A DNA stretch of 64,000 nt from Tilletia caries. Its lineage: Eukaryota; Basidiomycota; Exobasidiomycetes; Tilletiales; Tilletiaceae. Under the pieces are notes generated by a model, which made no database searches, had not been told where the DNA came from, and worked only from the letters and a program-made list of their open reading frames with translations. The DNA is taken from contig JALUTQ010000038.1 of NCBI GenBank assembly GCA_032718865.1, positions 992,001 through 1,056,000 on the forward strand, read 5' to 3'. Each line of letters starts with the position of its first letter. The stretch's first letter is position 1. Shown piece after piece: positions 42,397-57,455 of this stretch. The translations under genes and the position numbers were made by a program.

Positions 42397-45300
42397 TCAG
42401 AGTCCGTCCGGGGTGACGACGAAGAGAACGTCATGGGGCCGAATGAACAAACCGCGAGTTTCGGCTGCTGCCTCCCGGTCCGACGAGCCCTGGCGCTTCA
42501 TCGCCAGCCCGGTCCCGCGCAGGCCCTTCAACCGTTTCGCACTCGGTGGGCCAGCCGCGCTCTCCGGACTGAGATTGTCGACCGAGCTCCCGTTCGACGA
42601 ATCAGCCTGGTAGTCGCTACCCCCGCTGCTCAGCGCCTCCGACGCTGCACGGACCACACCAGCAATTCGTCTCCGGCGCGCACGACGGCCCAACTCGACT
42701 TCATCATTCTCAACGTCGGACATGCTACGATCGCCGTCGTTCTCGGTGGTGTCTGGGAGACCGAGGACAAAGTATCGGATACCGTCGTCGCTTCCGTCAT
42801 TCAAGCCGCCGAGGCTGTCCTCCTCCACGCCCGAGGGCAGCGGGAAGGGTACTTCGACCCCGAGCCAGGACCCACGGCGTCCCTTCAACGGACCGATGTA
42901 TTTGACCGTGGCGCGAAGACGGGCTGACTTTCCTGTCTGTGTATTCCGCGGAGAGATGATGCAGGGTATGCCAAGGATCAAGTTCGTGCCTGCCACCTTC
43001 ACGTCTTCCTCTGTGATCATCTCGTACAGAGGCTCATCCACTTCCATCGGTGGAGACGGAACGGGTGTTGGGGCCGGTTGCGTGACGGGAGCGGCGTTGG
43101 CGGCCACAGAGGTCGAAGCTCCCAGGACAGGCTTCGGGCCCAGGGCCGACTTCGATGTTACAGCATTCGACGTCTTGCTCAAAGCAGAGCCAGTTGCCGT
43201 CCGTTTGACCGGGGTGGCCACGTTCGATGACGTTGTCGACGCCGTCCGCGAACGAAGAGAGCTCGAGCTCGCGCTGCCAATGGAAAGCTTGCCGCCAGGT
43301 GGCTTTGGCGTCGCCTTCAGGAAGGCGTGAGTCTTCGTTGGTGTTGTCGCTGTGGCCCTGGCAGCTCCCGCTGTCGCCGCTGCTTTGGGGGTAGTAGCAC
43401 TAGTATTGTTGCTTCGACGCGATGGCGTGGTGGGCGTGGTAGGTGCGGTGGAAGACGCACTGCTCATGGCACTCAGACTCGTGGCAGGTGACGCAGCGCT
43501 ACTTGTGGCTTTGATGCCAACCGCCGCCGAAGACCCTGAGACGCGCCCGACCGAGCTGCTCTTCGTTGGAGTCTTAGCTGCTGGTGGCGCAGCGCCTGGC
43601 TGTGGAGTTCGAACGGAACGGATGCTGGGAGTAGGGGTGTGCGCCTCGTCACTGATTGTCGATGCAGCCGAAGCAACACTACTCTGTGATCTGATTGAAG
43701 ACGCAGAAGCCATGCGTCGGATGCTCTGGTTGGGTTGCGGCGTACGCGAAGGAGTGCGCTGGGCATCGGTGGCACTCAATGTTCTTGCTGCTGCCGCTGC
43801 AGCGGCCGTCGTGCTTCGTGAGACAGACTGAGTGCTCGACGCCCGAGATGCGGCTGACGTGGTGGAGACCTGCGAAGCACTGGACATAGCTCGCGCAGGA
43901 GGGGCCGCTTTTCGCACTGAAGCACTTGAGCTTGCCGTAGACGTGGTTCGAATTCTTGGAGACATCGAAGAACCAGCTCCATTCGCTGCGGGCGCTGAAG
44001 CGCCGGGCGCCCCAGTGTTTGTCCTTGTTACTTTTGACCCTGCTGGAGTAGGTCGCTGAGAGGCGGCGGTCACAGTCGCCCGAGCCGCGTTCCGATTCAG
44101 AACCTGGGCACGCATATTGATAGGCCCGGCTTCTCGGTCCTCGGTCGAGGCAGTACGGGAGGCCCCCGGCCGTGCACCAGCCCGCAGGACTGCAACCTTA
44201 GGAGCCTTCTTCGCTGGCGCCAATGCAGCAACTTCCTGGGCAGAAAGCAAGAGCTCGTCCTCGGGCACATCGATCTCATGCGAGATCTCCTTGAGGCACC
44301 ATCGCTCCAGACCATTGAATCCTGCGAAAGCGCGGATGCCGATCCATCTCCGCTTGATGAACCGCAGAACACCGCCACGGCCATCTTCGATCGCTTGCCG
44401 GATTGTGTCTACTGCAAATCCTTCCTCGCGAAGCAAAACGGTACCCACCAACACCTGATAGATCTTGGCGGCTCGTCGCTCGTTAAGTCCGTCGATGAGC
44501 ATGACCAATGCCTTGTCCAAGACATCGCGCATAAAAGTAACCCCGTCTAGCAGCTGTATCCATTCGGCGCTGGCAACGACGACTTCGAATTGTGCCTCCA
44601 GGAGGTCTCGAAGCCGACCCTCGACCGACTCGCACATCCAGCGAAGCGCGTCCACCCACTTTGATGTTCGCTCGGTGTCGATCTTGGTGCCGATGATGGA
44701 AAGCTGCCGCAAGGTTGGGATCATCAGGGCCGGATTGTTCTCGACCCGCGCGCACGTGTCGGCAACGATCGCGCCGCGCGCCGTGTAGTCCAGATTGCCG
44801 ACCTCCTTGCCCCAATAGACGCCAAAGTGTTCACCTGCGACCGCTGCACGTGCACGACCGCCCAAGTGTGGCTCGTTAACGTCGGGAGAGCAGGTGAATG
44901 CCAATGTTCGAGGGACGCGCTTGATGCAGGACTTGCAGGGCGGCGAACACGCGAATTCGTGGCAAAATTGTTTGGCGATGAGAGCGCTGATGACGCTCTT
45001 CAGAGTTTCCACCTGCAGATAATGTCCCGATCGCCAGAGCTGGAAGGCCGTGGTGAGGTCAAAGGTGCGGTTGGAGAAGAATAGGGTTCCGGTGTAGAGG
45101 AAGCCGAGGGTAAAGTGCACCGACGCCGAGGTGAAGGGAGGAGAGGGAAGATGAATAGTCGAAGCATGTGAATCTGCAAATTTAGACAGCAGCTGTTGGG
45201 CAAAATATGGCGACCGAGAGACAAGAATCATTCTGTGGGTGGAGAAGGTGCTCGTCTCGTCATCGCCCGCGACAGAATCCGCGCCGTCTGCGTGCGTGAG

Positions 45301-46532
45301 CGACGATGCGAGGGATAGTGCTGAGGCTGTCGCATCTGGGATACTCCGGATCGCTCGGGCGCTGTCGGAACTGAGTGTGATGGTCACATCTGAGAAAAGC
45401 TTGCTCCGCCACATGAAAACAAAGTCCTGCCGCAACTTCTCGATGCGCTCCTCTTGGCTGCCTCCAAGGGAGATCCGATCCTGGTAGAGAAACTCGAAAG
45501 CTTCGACCATGCTCTCCTCGGCGGTGTAAAGGTATTCCAAGATGGAGGAGAAGAACTCGGTGCTGATCCCCTCCAAGTTGAGAGGCGGTCTGATGGTACT
45601 CGCCGAATCGGCACTGGCCATACTGGCGTCACTGACCGAAGAGGTCTCGTAGCCCGACCCGTGGTCGTCCGAGCTGCCAGCGAAGTCGATGGACGAAGCC
45701 ACAGACTCGCGACTGTCATAGCGACGCAAGCCATTACTCGGTTCAGCGACGCCTGCATCATCTTCGCTATCACTGGCGGCGGAGGCGCTGCCGGCGATGT
45801 AGCCCTTTGGCAGGCCGAAGCTGCTAGGAGGTGCCGAGCCCCGGACCGTTCTCCTCCTAGCCCAAGCGGGACGCGATCCCAAGAAGTCGTTGGAGGTGCG
45901 AATGGACGGCAGCGAGACGCTACTGTTGTTCGCCAGGTGACCGAGCTTTTCGGACGCGCTCCTGAGATTCAGATAGCGAGCCTGGAAGGTGTTGGGCGCT
46001 CGCGCATACAAAATGGCTGACAAAAAAGCGTCGCAGAAGCGTGCGCATGAGATGTCAGTATGGGGAACGATGACCCATTCGGGACAGAAGGTAAAGGGGG
46101 CGGAGAGGGGCTCTCACCTTTGTGCGCCCAGATCGTCTCTTCCCTTGGATTTCCGAGCGAGACCGCTGAATTGGCGGCCGAGCTGCTGGCTCCGATCCCA
46201 TGCGAGGAAGATCCTACGAGCGTGGTGGCCCCACCTTCCGCTCCTTCTGCAGGCACCGTCCAGCCGACATCCGGGAACCGATCCGTAGCATGGTCAAAGA
46301 GACTGCGGAGATCTTTACGCCAGACGTCGAGGGCCTCGGCCAGGCAAGCCTCGAGCGAGTACGGGCTCATGGCCTCGAGCTGGCGCGATGCGGCGGAGAA
46401 AGTCGGAGACGGCGAGCCTGGTGCGGCGTCGGGAGCGGGGGCGCGGGCTGTGGAGGGAGTGATGGTGATCCTGGGTGAGCGCGCGGACGAGGCTGGGGCG
46501 CCGTTCTGAGAGCCCGCGCCTGCGACGGCCAT
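42397..46532 (-). CDS. BTB/POZ and CAP-Gly domain protein
   Basis: Two exons (46532-46118 and 46016-42397) give 1344 residues. The first ~340 residues contain a helical segment (EAMSPYSLEACLAEALDVW) and Ser-rich DNA. A BTB/POZ fold covers about 344-490: LFSDVTITLSSD, then an inserted loop, then FSTHRMILVSRSPYFAQQLL and LGFLYTGTLFF. A conserved helical region follows to about 750 (GVYWGKEVGNLDYTARG, VDTIRQAIEDGRGGVLRFIKRRW). A ~400-residue Ser/Thr/Ala-rich linker leads to a C-terminal CAP-Gly domain: RATVKYIGPLKGRRGSWLGVEV, LNDGSDDGIRYF and, after an acidic insertion, GLFIRPHDVLFV. CAP-Gly domains bind EEY/F tails of tubulin and EB proteins, so a microtubule link is likely. The BTB may dimerise or recruit a cullin ligase. 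I know of no characterised member with this pairing. Confidence 0.82.
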
Positions 46533-47515
46533 TGCGATGGCGAGAGGGGGTCACCTAGACTTGACTTGACTTGACGTGACGTGACGTGACTTGACTTGAC
46601 TTGACTTGGCTGTGGTAAAGCAGGACAACGACAGGCCGTACAGCTGGCCAGCGTCTATCGAAACAAGGAAGCTGAAGGTGTGCGTGAGGAGAAGGGAATG
46701 GTGGGAGAGGTCAAGAAGAACAAGAAGCAGCCTGTCACAAATTCATCTGCACCCGATGCCCCCGAGCGATCCAAGCTCCTTTTTCCAAGGGCGGTGAACA
46801 ACAGTCTCGGCAGCTCGAACACGTCTCTGTCGCAGGATCGAGGATAGGAGCACGCTACGTAGCATCTGACTGCCTGCAGTGGCCCTCCAAATGTCCGCTT
46901 CGAATGAATGAGGAAGCAGGGACGAGGGACAGGAAAACAGGTGTTGAAGATGCGATATCGATTGAGAGAACACACACACAGAGGAGAGGGGGGAGAAAAC
47001 GGTGAGATGGGAGAAGAGACGGGCGAAGAACCGAGAGCGGAAGAACGGACGGGAATGGAGTATGTAGCAGACGACGGAACGGAGTGGCAGACCAGCAGGC
47101 CGCTTCCGGTTATGGACGAACCCAACGAGCGAGGGGAAGACGATGGAAAGAGCAAGTTAGAGGTTGCTGGCAGCACCTTCGTTCGAGCATCTTGACAATA
47201 AGGCGTGCGGAGAGAGGCAGAGAGGCGCAGTGGGCCGGTGGAGGGAACCTGGGGGCGGCGGAGCGAAGTCGAAGGTCATGTATAGGAATGTTCGAGGGTG
47301 GTGGGGGGTGGGTTGGAAAAAGTAGGATTATACCGCATTTCGAGATCGAGCGAGCATGCTTGCCGGGACCACCTGCATCTAGGGAGTCGTTCGTCTTCAC
47401 CATCGAGCCCGTTTCGACCTTTAGGAGCTCCAAGAGATTGTTCCGTAGTAATGTCGCAAGAAGAGGGCGAACATAGAAAAGAAAGGGCGGGAAGGTTTGG
47501 TTCGACTTCTTGCCT
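46533..47515. other. Intergenic region between BTB/CAP-Gly and Polo kinase genes
   Basis: Holds the promoter of the BTB/CAP-Gly gene (near 46533) and the 3' flank of the Polo kinase gene. Frames are short and low quality. Confidence 0.5.
46557..46609. repeat. TTGAC/GTGAC pentanucleotide repeat
   Basis: About ten tandem ACTTG or ACGTG pentamers some 25 bp upstream of the BTB/CAP-Gly start codon, probably in its 5' UTR or core promoter. Confidence 0.9.
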
Positions 47516-50672
<3,157 letters not shown>

Positions 50673-51806
50673 TGCTGTCTCTTGTATGCGTGCTGCACAG
50701 AATTGCAGCATGAACCGAGGGAGAAGGAGAGTTAGTAAAGAGGAGCCGAGGATGAGCCTGTGGTCGCCGTCTGGGAAGGTGGGAGGGCCGAGTACCTTCT
50801 GGTCGTGGTGGAAGGGTACAGGGATGATGGTTAGAACTCACAAGATGTAGATCCTTAGGGAAGGGATAGGGACAGGGACAAGTTGGTCAAAGGTGATGCG
50901 AGTGACTATCCTGAATGTTTCAGTCGACGGTGTAGATGCTGAACGATGCGAGGATCGTTCCAAAGCCAGCGCAATGGTTCTTGGCTGTTGGTGGACCGAT
51001 CTGTGCAGATTGGTGCGGAGTGGGTGCACGTGTGAGATCTTGATGGAGGTGATGCCGTTGTATCAGAAAGTCCGCTCGGCGACGATGACGGTGCCCGCAG
51101 TGGTGGGAGAACTTGGTGTTTGCGGGGGCTAATGCGGAAGGCGACGGTGCCGAAGAGGAAGGGCCGCGGAGCTGTAGAAGCGTTGGGCTTGTTGTTGGGT
51201 GTTGGTTAGGGCCGATGGTACAGACTTAGAGAGGGTAGCGGTTGGCTGTGGAGGGAAGCACGATGGAGGTTGGACCAAGGCGACCGAGTGTTTTGGTGAG
51301 CGCGCGGTGTCGTCAGTTGCAACTGGTGTTTTTTCGGCCTTTGTGGGAGGTGTTGTTCTGTTTGTTTTCCTGGGCGCGTCCTGTCCAAGAAACGCGTCGG
51401 GCCACGTGTCGAAACAAGATCACGTGCTGACCATTGCCATCGTCAGATCCGATCCATCTCAAGGTCATGATGAATTTCGGCCGAGAGAGCATCGGCGTTT
51501 CCGACGTCGATCGTTCCGTGCTCTTGGTTCGCATAAAGTGGTCTCGCATGGCCGCTGTGCAGACAGAAAGTGCTTTCTCTTATTTAGCGTGGTCGCTACT
51601 TTCCGGTTTAGTTGTCGGACGCCACGCGCCACGGAAGGTTGTACAATCTGGATTTTCCCACGCTCTCGCATCTCATTTCATCGCAGCGAGCCACTACAGC
51701 AACGCTTAACACGCATCGCTAACCTCGTTTCTCTCCCTTTCGCCAGTATCTTCTTTCTTCCTCCACCTCCAGGACGCGCCCAACACCGAGCTTCTCGGGC
51801 GTAACC
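50673..51806. promoter_or_regulatory. Divergent promoter region, Polo kinase / SPO11
   Basis: 1.1 kb between the starts of a mitotic kinase gene and a meiotic recombination gene. An ACGCGT (MluI-box-like) lies near 51392 and a CACGTG near 51403. These are known binding motifs of fungal cell-cycle and bHLH factors, but single hexamers are weak evidence. No gene is seen inside. Confidence 0.45.
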
Positions 51807-54442
51807 ATGTTGCACAACCAGTCGAAGTGAGTGGGCTTTCCTGCTCTGATACTGGGTGTATGCGCGCTCTGAACTTCACCATTATCCTTGGATGACATCC
51901 AGCTCAAGCATGGATATCGAGACGCAGTGAGAGATAGGTTGCTGCTTTCTCCCCATGCTACTGAGAGGACTGCATTTCAGGGCTCACTTGACATTTGCCA
52001 TGTTCTCAGACGCGTGCATGCGCTCGATTGCATTGAGGAATGCGCATTGAGCCTCCTCGAACGTATTATGCCGAACGAAGATGAAGGCGAAGGCGCGGCC
52101 GCGGAAAAAGACTTATCGGTGACACTCTGTGACGATAATCCTCGCAAATATCCAAGCGTAACTCCTGGCCGACCAGCTGAGCCCGGACCTTACATTCAAA
52201 GGTCAGACAACATCGCAGTCAAAACGAAACAGTGGCGGAAAGCGCATGTTCACGCTCACGCGCTTTGTTTCGGATTACCATGACTTCTCCGACTTCTTGA
52301 AGCATCAACAATTTTCCAAATCGCAAAGTCTCTCAAGCTGGCTATCAAGGTGAACAGCACAATGTTGCCCCCAGTTTCGTTGCTTACGCTACGCAGGGAT
52401 GTTCTTCTCACCGATTTTTGGACCTTCATCTTCTCCTGCAGCGCAAGCCTTCAAGATCCTAGAGGAATCACACTCTGCTGCAACATCAAGCTCCTTCATC
52501 ACAAAGCGGTAGGTTCCTTACCAATTCTTTTCACAGCCAAACCCGCTTCCAGGCGCACTCCTGGCACCACGCATGGGACACTCCCATCACCGACAAGGCA
52601 ATGCCCAGCATTCCCAGCTTACTGATCCCGTGGTATTGGATTCGTCGGAGTATTGATCCAACCTTTTTTTTCGCTCCGTCGGTCGCGTTTGCGTTTTCGA
52701 AACGGGCACTATCGCTACCTAATCTTCTGTTTAATCTTCGGACAGAGATCTCTTCTACCGAGACGTCGCCCTCTTCAAACGTCAGACATCCTCTGATGCT
52801 CACATCGCATCCTTGTGCTCAGCACTAGACGTTGATCGAGAGGCATTGGGAATCCGAGCGGCGGCAAAAGGGCTTCTCACTGGCTCATTCCGATTTCAGC
52901 TCCGTCGAATATCCCATGTCGAGCCAGTCACAGAGGGAGCATTGGCCGAAGGAGAAGGCCATCAGCATCCGATCACTTGGCTGCAAGGCAGCTCTGTCTC
53001 TGAACATCTCGTTCCCTTCGTTCACGACATCGAGACCTTTCAGACCCAGGCTGCCTGGGTGCTGGTAGTCGAGAAGGAGGCGATCTTCCAAGTTCTCCGC
53101 CAGCATGACTTCGCCTCGGGATCCTCTTGCAACCTGAAGCCCGGCCTCGTCATCACAGTGAGTTAAATTCTTGTATGAGCACGCTATCTCTTTCCCTGGA
53201 TGCTCGTTTGGTGCACTGGCCGTAATCTGACGCTGGTCAACCTTCTCAGGGAAAAGGATACCCGGACCAAGCGACCCAGCAGTTTCTAGTCTTTCTGGCG
53301 GAGAACTTCAAAGAGTGAGTAGGTGATCTATCAAACCCCACTATGTCTCAAATTTGGAAGCATCTCGTGCCCTTCTGATCTCTCTTCCCTATGTGCAGCA
53401 TGTCCTTCTTCGCGCTCACGGACGGCGACCCGCACGGTATTGACATTTTCAGGTATGCATCACCAAGGAAACCAGCTGCCAGATCAAATATACTTGGAGA
53501 GCGTCTTGCGAACGAACGAAGATTGGTCTGAACCGTCCCTTCCCTTTTACGACCAGGATGTACAAGTACGGAAATGGAACTGCCGACCGTCCTGGACGCT
53601 TTGCGGTTAAGCGCCTCCAATGGCTCGGACTACGTACTGTGGACTTCATGCAGTCTGGCCGTGGTGGCACGGCTTGTTCTGACGGAGGCTATTCTCAACA
53701 CTGCGGAGGCGATGGGCAAGGAGAAGACGAACAAGAAGCACTCGTGTCTCAAGGGACGCTGCCAATCGGTGCGGCGGATCGCAGGAAGGCGGAAAGCCTT
53801 CTCTCCAATCATTGGCTGTCGGAAGATCTCAAGTGAGTGACAGCACCGTGTGCCAGCGATCGAACCAGTATCATCAGCAGCAGGTCGACGTTTCCGGTTA
53901 TCCGAACGGAAATCATGGTTCATTGAGCTATAATGATTCCTTTTGTTGCTCTTGCTGCTGGTGTCAGTTGATGCTGAATGCAGGGATCATTCTTTCTTCT
54001 GGTTGCATACAGGAGCGAGTTGCGGTACATGTTACAGCATGGCTGCAAAGCGGAGCTGGAAGTTCTGTTCGAGTCGACGAGGGGTGGATGCGCAACATCG
54101 GGGGCGGACAAAGAGCCGTGGATGCGAGCAGCAGTAGGAGAAGACGAAGAACGAGCAGCGGCGTCGGTCCACAGAGATCCAGCAGCGACATCGGTTGCCT
54201 CCCCCATAATGGTGAACGAGCCCGCGGAGGAAGCAGCAGCTATAGTATCCACACAGTCACTGGTTCAGCAAGCGATACCGGCCGCTGCTTCTTCTCGTGT
54301 CCAGGCAGGTCCGAAGTTGGCAGACGGCGTCGATAGAGGACCCAACCCGTCTCTGGCGACATCCAAGCTGCTGCAGTACGTCGCCCGACGGATGAGCTCT
54401 GTCGACATCTCCGTCATCCGACCTGGGACCAGTGCCCCTTGA
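51807..54442 (+). CDS. SPO11: Meiotic DNA double-strand-break protein Spo11
   Basis: TopoVIA-like transesterase that makes meiotic double-strand breaks. Found by splicing ten exons: 51807-51826, 51903-51926, 52010-52201, 52303-52349, 52397-52508, 52746-53157, 53250-53314, 53399-53452, 53557-53832, 54013-54442, giving 543 residues in consistent phase. The first half has RVHALDCIEE (5Y-CAP helix), FPNRKVSQA and ITKRDLFYRDVALFKRQ, where the Tyr of DLFY is the expected catalytic residue; that motif spans the intron 52509-52745. The Toprim part has VLVVEKEAIFQVL (Glu), GKGYPDQATQQFL and ALTDGDPHGIDIFRMYKYG (the DxD motif), then RLQWLGL and LKSELRYMLQHGCKAELE. The C-terminal ~120 residues are a variable Ala/Ser/Glu tail. 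Exons 1-4 are short and less certain than the rest. Upstream it faces Polo kinase. Confidence 0.9.
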
Positions 54443-54760
54443 AATCGCGATCTGCTGCTGCGAAAGCCGTTCGACACCGCCAACGACGTTTCCGTGTACA
54501 TTGGAAGGTGGAGGCAATGGTATACCTTCACGGGAAGCAGGGATCTGTTGGGCCTGCCGAGTAGGGTGCATCAATCGAGGGCGGAAGGGAAAGGCTGAGG
54601 AATGCGCTGGATTCACCTCAGCGAGGGAGTTCTGAGTGAAAATCCAGAGCTATGTCTCCTGCACGGTCATGAAAGAGATGCTGGTACGTGTATGTGCTCA
54701 AGGAAGGAAGTGTATTTCACGTCGGGAAAACTCCGGAAAAAATTGCGAAAAAAACGGTAT
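54443..54760. other. SPO11 3' flank
   Basis: No gene seen. It contains the SPO11 3' UTR. The poly-A run at about 54747-54753 would be the T-run terminator of the adjacent minus-strand tRNA. Confidence 0.5.
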
Positions 54761-54845
54761 GCATTAGGAGGGAATCGAACCCTCGGCAGGCGCAATTTTT
54801 TTTTTTTGATGGCAAGCGCCTATTTTACCACTAAACTACTAATGC
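54761..54845 (-). tRNA. tRNA-Gly (GCC) with A-rich intron
   Basis: The minus strand folds as a cloverleaf: acceptor GCATTAG pairs perfectly with CTAATGC; the D-arm contains TTTAGTGGTAAAAT (A-box-like); the anticodon stem GGCGC/GCGCC encloses TTGCCA followed by a ~15-nt insert made mostly of A; the T-arm is GAGGGTTCGATTCCCTC (B-box). The anticodon GCC specifies glycine. The insert sits one base after the anticodon, the canonical tRNA intron position. A T-run for RNA polymerase III termination follows about 7 bases downstream. Confidence 0.9.
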
Positions 54846-55022
54846 TTTTAAGATGGGAAATATCGACTAATTTATATTTTGTTACAGTTTCCAATTTTGC
54901 ACCAATTTCAGCGGCTGTTTTCCAACTCGCATCGCGTCGCGTACGGACATTCATTTGGACGCGTTGGAGTGTTGGAAGGTCGCGGATTGGCGCACGACAC
55001 CCATCGAAAAGCAGAAGGTCCA
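54846..55022. other. Divergent spacer, tRNA-Gly / UBR7
   Basis: 177 bp containing the tRNA 5' flank and the UBR7 promoter/5' UTR. The frame upstream of the UBR7 ATG is open, but its translation does not resemble the family. Confidence 0.5.
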
Positions 55023-56893
55023 ATGGCAGACGCGTCGTCAACACGGGAGGCTCAGCAGGTGCAGGCAGCGGACGCGCCCGTTCTGCCTGATCCATCTCTC
55101 GCGCCTCCCGCACTGTCTTCGGTCGAAGCAGGCTTTACCGCGCAGGACCTCATCAATCGACAACTTCAACTGGAACGCGATGCCCACGAAGCCTTCCCTT
55201 ACGGCGTCAGTCGATGCACACATTCCAACGGCTCTGTCCGACAGCTCGTATTTTCTTGTCGGACTTGTGCTTCGGAGGAAGGCGGTCCCAAAGGCGTCTG
55301 CGCAGCTTGCAGTGTGGCGTGCCATTCTGAACACGATCTCGTGGAACTCTTCCATCGCCGCAACTTCAGGTTGAGTAAACGTCCTTAATCTCGAGACTCG
55401 TCCTGCTGTGCTTAACATCTTACCGGCTGACAATTCTCGATTTCCTCAAATATCCAGATGCGACTGTGGAACGAGCAAGTCGGCCTCCTCGACACGAAAA
55501 TCTGAGCCATGTACCCTCCGAGAGCCACCGCACGCGGTCGAGAACGAGGAGAACCGGTACGACCATAACTTCGTCGGTGAATTCTGCTACTGCGAACGGG
55601 GGAAGACCTACAATCCTCACGAAGAGAAGGAGACCATGTTCCAATGTCTTATCTGTGAAGGTCAGCACTCTGATACTCGCAACAGTCTTTCCACAGAGTA
55701 GGCTTCACTCACGTTGATCGCATTCTTTACCCTTTTTTCAGACTGGCTCCACGAAAGCTGTACCTCTCTGGCGCGTGCATCGGAAAAGGAGGCGCAAGGT
55801 ACTAAGAAGGAAGGGGTGACCGAAACCGAGGGCGAGGGAGATGCGAGTGATGAAATCCCATCGTTGCTGGATCACGACCTGTTCGAAAGCATCATTTGCG
55901 ACCCCTGCGTACGAACACACAGCAACGCACTCGAACCATACATCGGCACTGGCGGTTGGATCTTCTGCCTTCCGGAACGAGCCGCCAGTATGCTGTCGCC
56001 GGCCATTGTGGCGAGTGTGATGGATGCGATACCGGAAGGCCCATCATCCGACGGTGTTTCGGGTGGTCGTTCCTCAGACGTCGTCGCACCTCTCGAGTGG
56101 GCCGGTCAGCCGGTACGCACTTTCCATGACGGGGTCGAGTCGTGGAAGGTGTTCGGAGTGCCTGCTGGCGTGCTGACGAACGATGAAAGCAATGTCGACA
56201 CCGCTCTGCCTTCAGCCGCAGATACACCCGTTGCCGCCGATCCGACAGATCTATCAGTCACCAGAGAAGCGCAGGCGAACCACAATGGAAAGAAACGCGC
56301 ACTGTCGCCATCGGGCGAAGAGGCTGCAGGAGACGAGGCTGGTCCTTCAAAGCGTGCAAGGGAAAGCGAACTGGGACCGGCATCCTCCCTTGACGCATCT
56401 TCCTGTCGACGCCCATTGCAAAGTCTATTTGATGGCCAGCTCCCTTCGGAGGAGGTCCGACTGGATCTGTTCCTCATGCCGAGCTTCCGGGAGCGCATCT
56501 GCCGTTGTGGACAGGTGAGCTTCTCCACCTCTGGCAAGCGCATTAGCAGGCACCGTGTCTGAACATGATTTTGCTGACTTACCGCCTTTGCTCTCAAAGT
56601 GTCTTCCCACCTGGTCCGACTTGCCCTTCGTCCTCACTGAAGAAGCCACGCTCTCACCTCCACCAACATCCACCCCCTCCGAGTCCGGATCGACCTACAG
56701 CCTCGGCCTAGCCGCGCTCAACCATCTGCCCAGGGAACGGATGATATCGGCACTGGATCACTATCAAAATTTCCGCTCCCAGCTGTTCGATCTGCTCAAG
56801 CCATTTGCGGAGAGTGGGCAAACGGTCGACGAGGAAACGATTCGGGCTTTTACCGCGAAGCTGATGCAGCGGCCGGATGGAGCCTCTTCCTGA
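55023..56893 (+). CDS. UBR7: UBR7-type protein (UBR box and PHD finger)
   Basis: UBR-box protein with an atypical PHD finger. The human relative binds histone H2B/H3 and acts as a ubiquitin ligase; the fission-yeast relative is Mlo2. Four exons (55023-55369, 55458-55660, 55742-56514, 56600-56893) give 538 residues. The UBR zinc box starts near residue 66: CTHSNGSVRQLVFSCRTC, VCAACSVACHSEHDLVELFHRRNFRCDCG. The PHD-like zinc part starts around 165: FCYCERGKTYN, MFQCLICEDWLHESC, CDPCV. A long acidic/Ser-rich middle follows, and the family-specific C-terminus CRCGQCLPTW-type motif (ICRCGQ/CLPTWSDLP, split by the last intron) with ISALDHYQNFRSQLFDLL. Introns separate the two halves of each zinc motif. 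The start is the first ATG with family-like sequence after it. Confidence 0.92.
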
Positions 56894-57455
56894 ATCTGCC
56901 GCGTTGCACCCCGTTGCAGGAACCCAAATCTCTCGCCTCTCCTCTGCTCTTTGGCAATGAGCTTTCGCTTCGCATCTCATCGAATCCACCCTCCTTCTCG
57001 CGGCCTTGCCCCTGCTGGTAGATCAGAACAGCACAGCTCCATCGAAGGCGAGAGGATGTGTGTAAGATGCGCAAGCATATTGTCGATTCGATGATTCAAT
57101 TGCAAAGCCGGGGGCACCCAAGAAGACAAAAAGCGAAGGAAAGGGCAAAAGGCGTGTAAGCGTGTGAGGGGATAGGCAGGAAGGCAAAGACGCAAATAGT
57201 GAAAGAGTCTTGGGAGGTAGGAGGTTGTTGGCTATGTAAAGGAATGTACTAGGTGCCAGTTGCATCGTGTCGAAGCAGCGGTGAAGCGATGTAAAAAGAA
57301 GTAAAGGTGCTTTGGAGAAGGGGAAAAAACGGTAGCAGGTCCAGACTCCAGAGGTGGAACAGCAGCATGGTGTTGGATGAGCAGCAAGGGAGAGTGGAGG
57401 AGTGCTGGAGCTTGTGACTCTCTTCGCCGACTTGTTGTCCACTCAAAATCGCCCA
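56894..57455. other. Convergent 3' intergenic region
   Basis: Between UBR7 (+) and the large minus-strand Ser-rich gene. Short frames only. Confidence 0.5.

Noticed and set aside
46557..46609. Possible CRISPR-like short repeat array
   Set aside because: Contiguous pentamers with no spacers; a microsatellite in a eukaryotic genome.
52202..52302. Continuous ~130-residue frame through SPO11 exons 3-4
   Set aside because: The open frame ends without family similarity, whereas splicing 52202-52302 out restores FPNRK and the correct phase into the catalytic exon.
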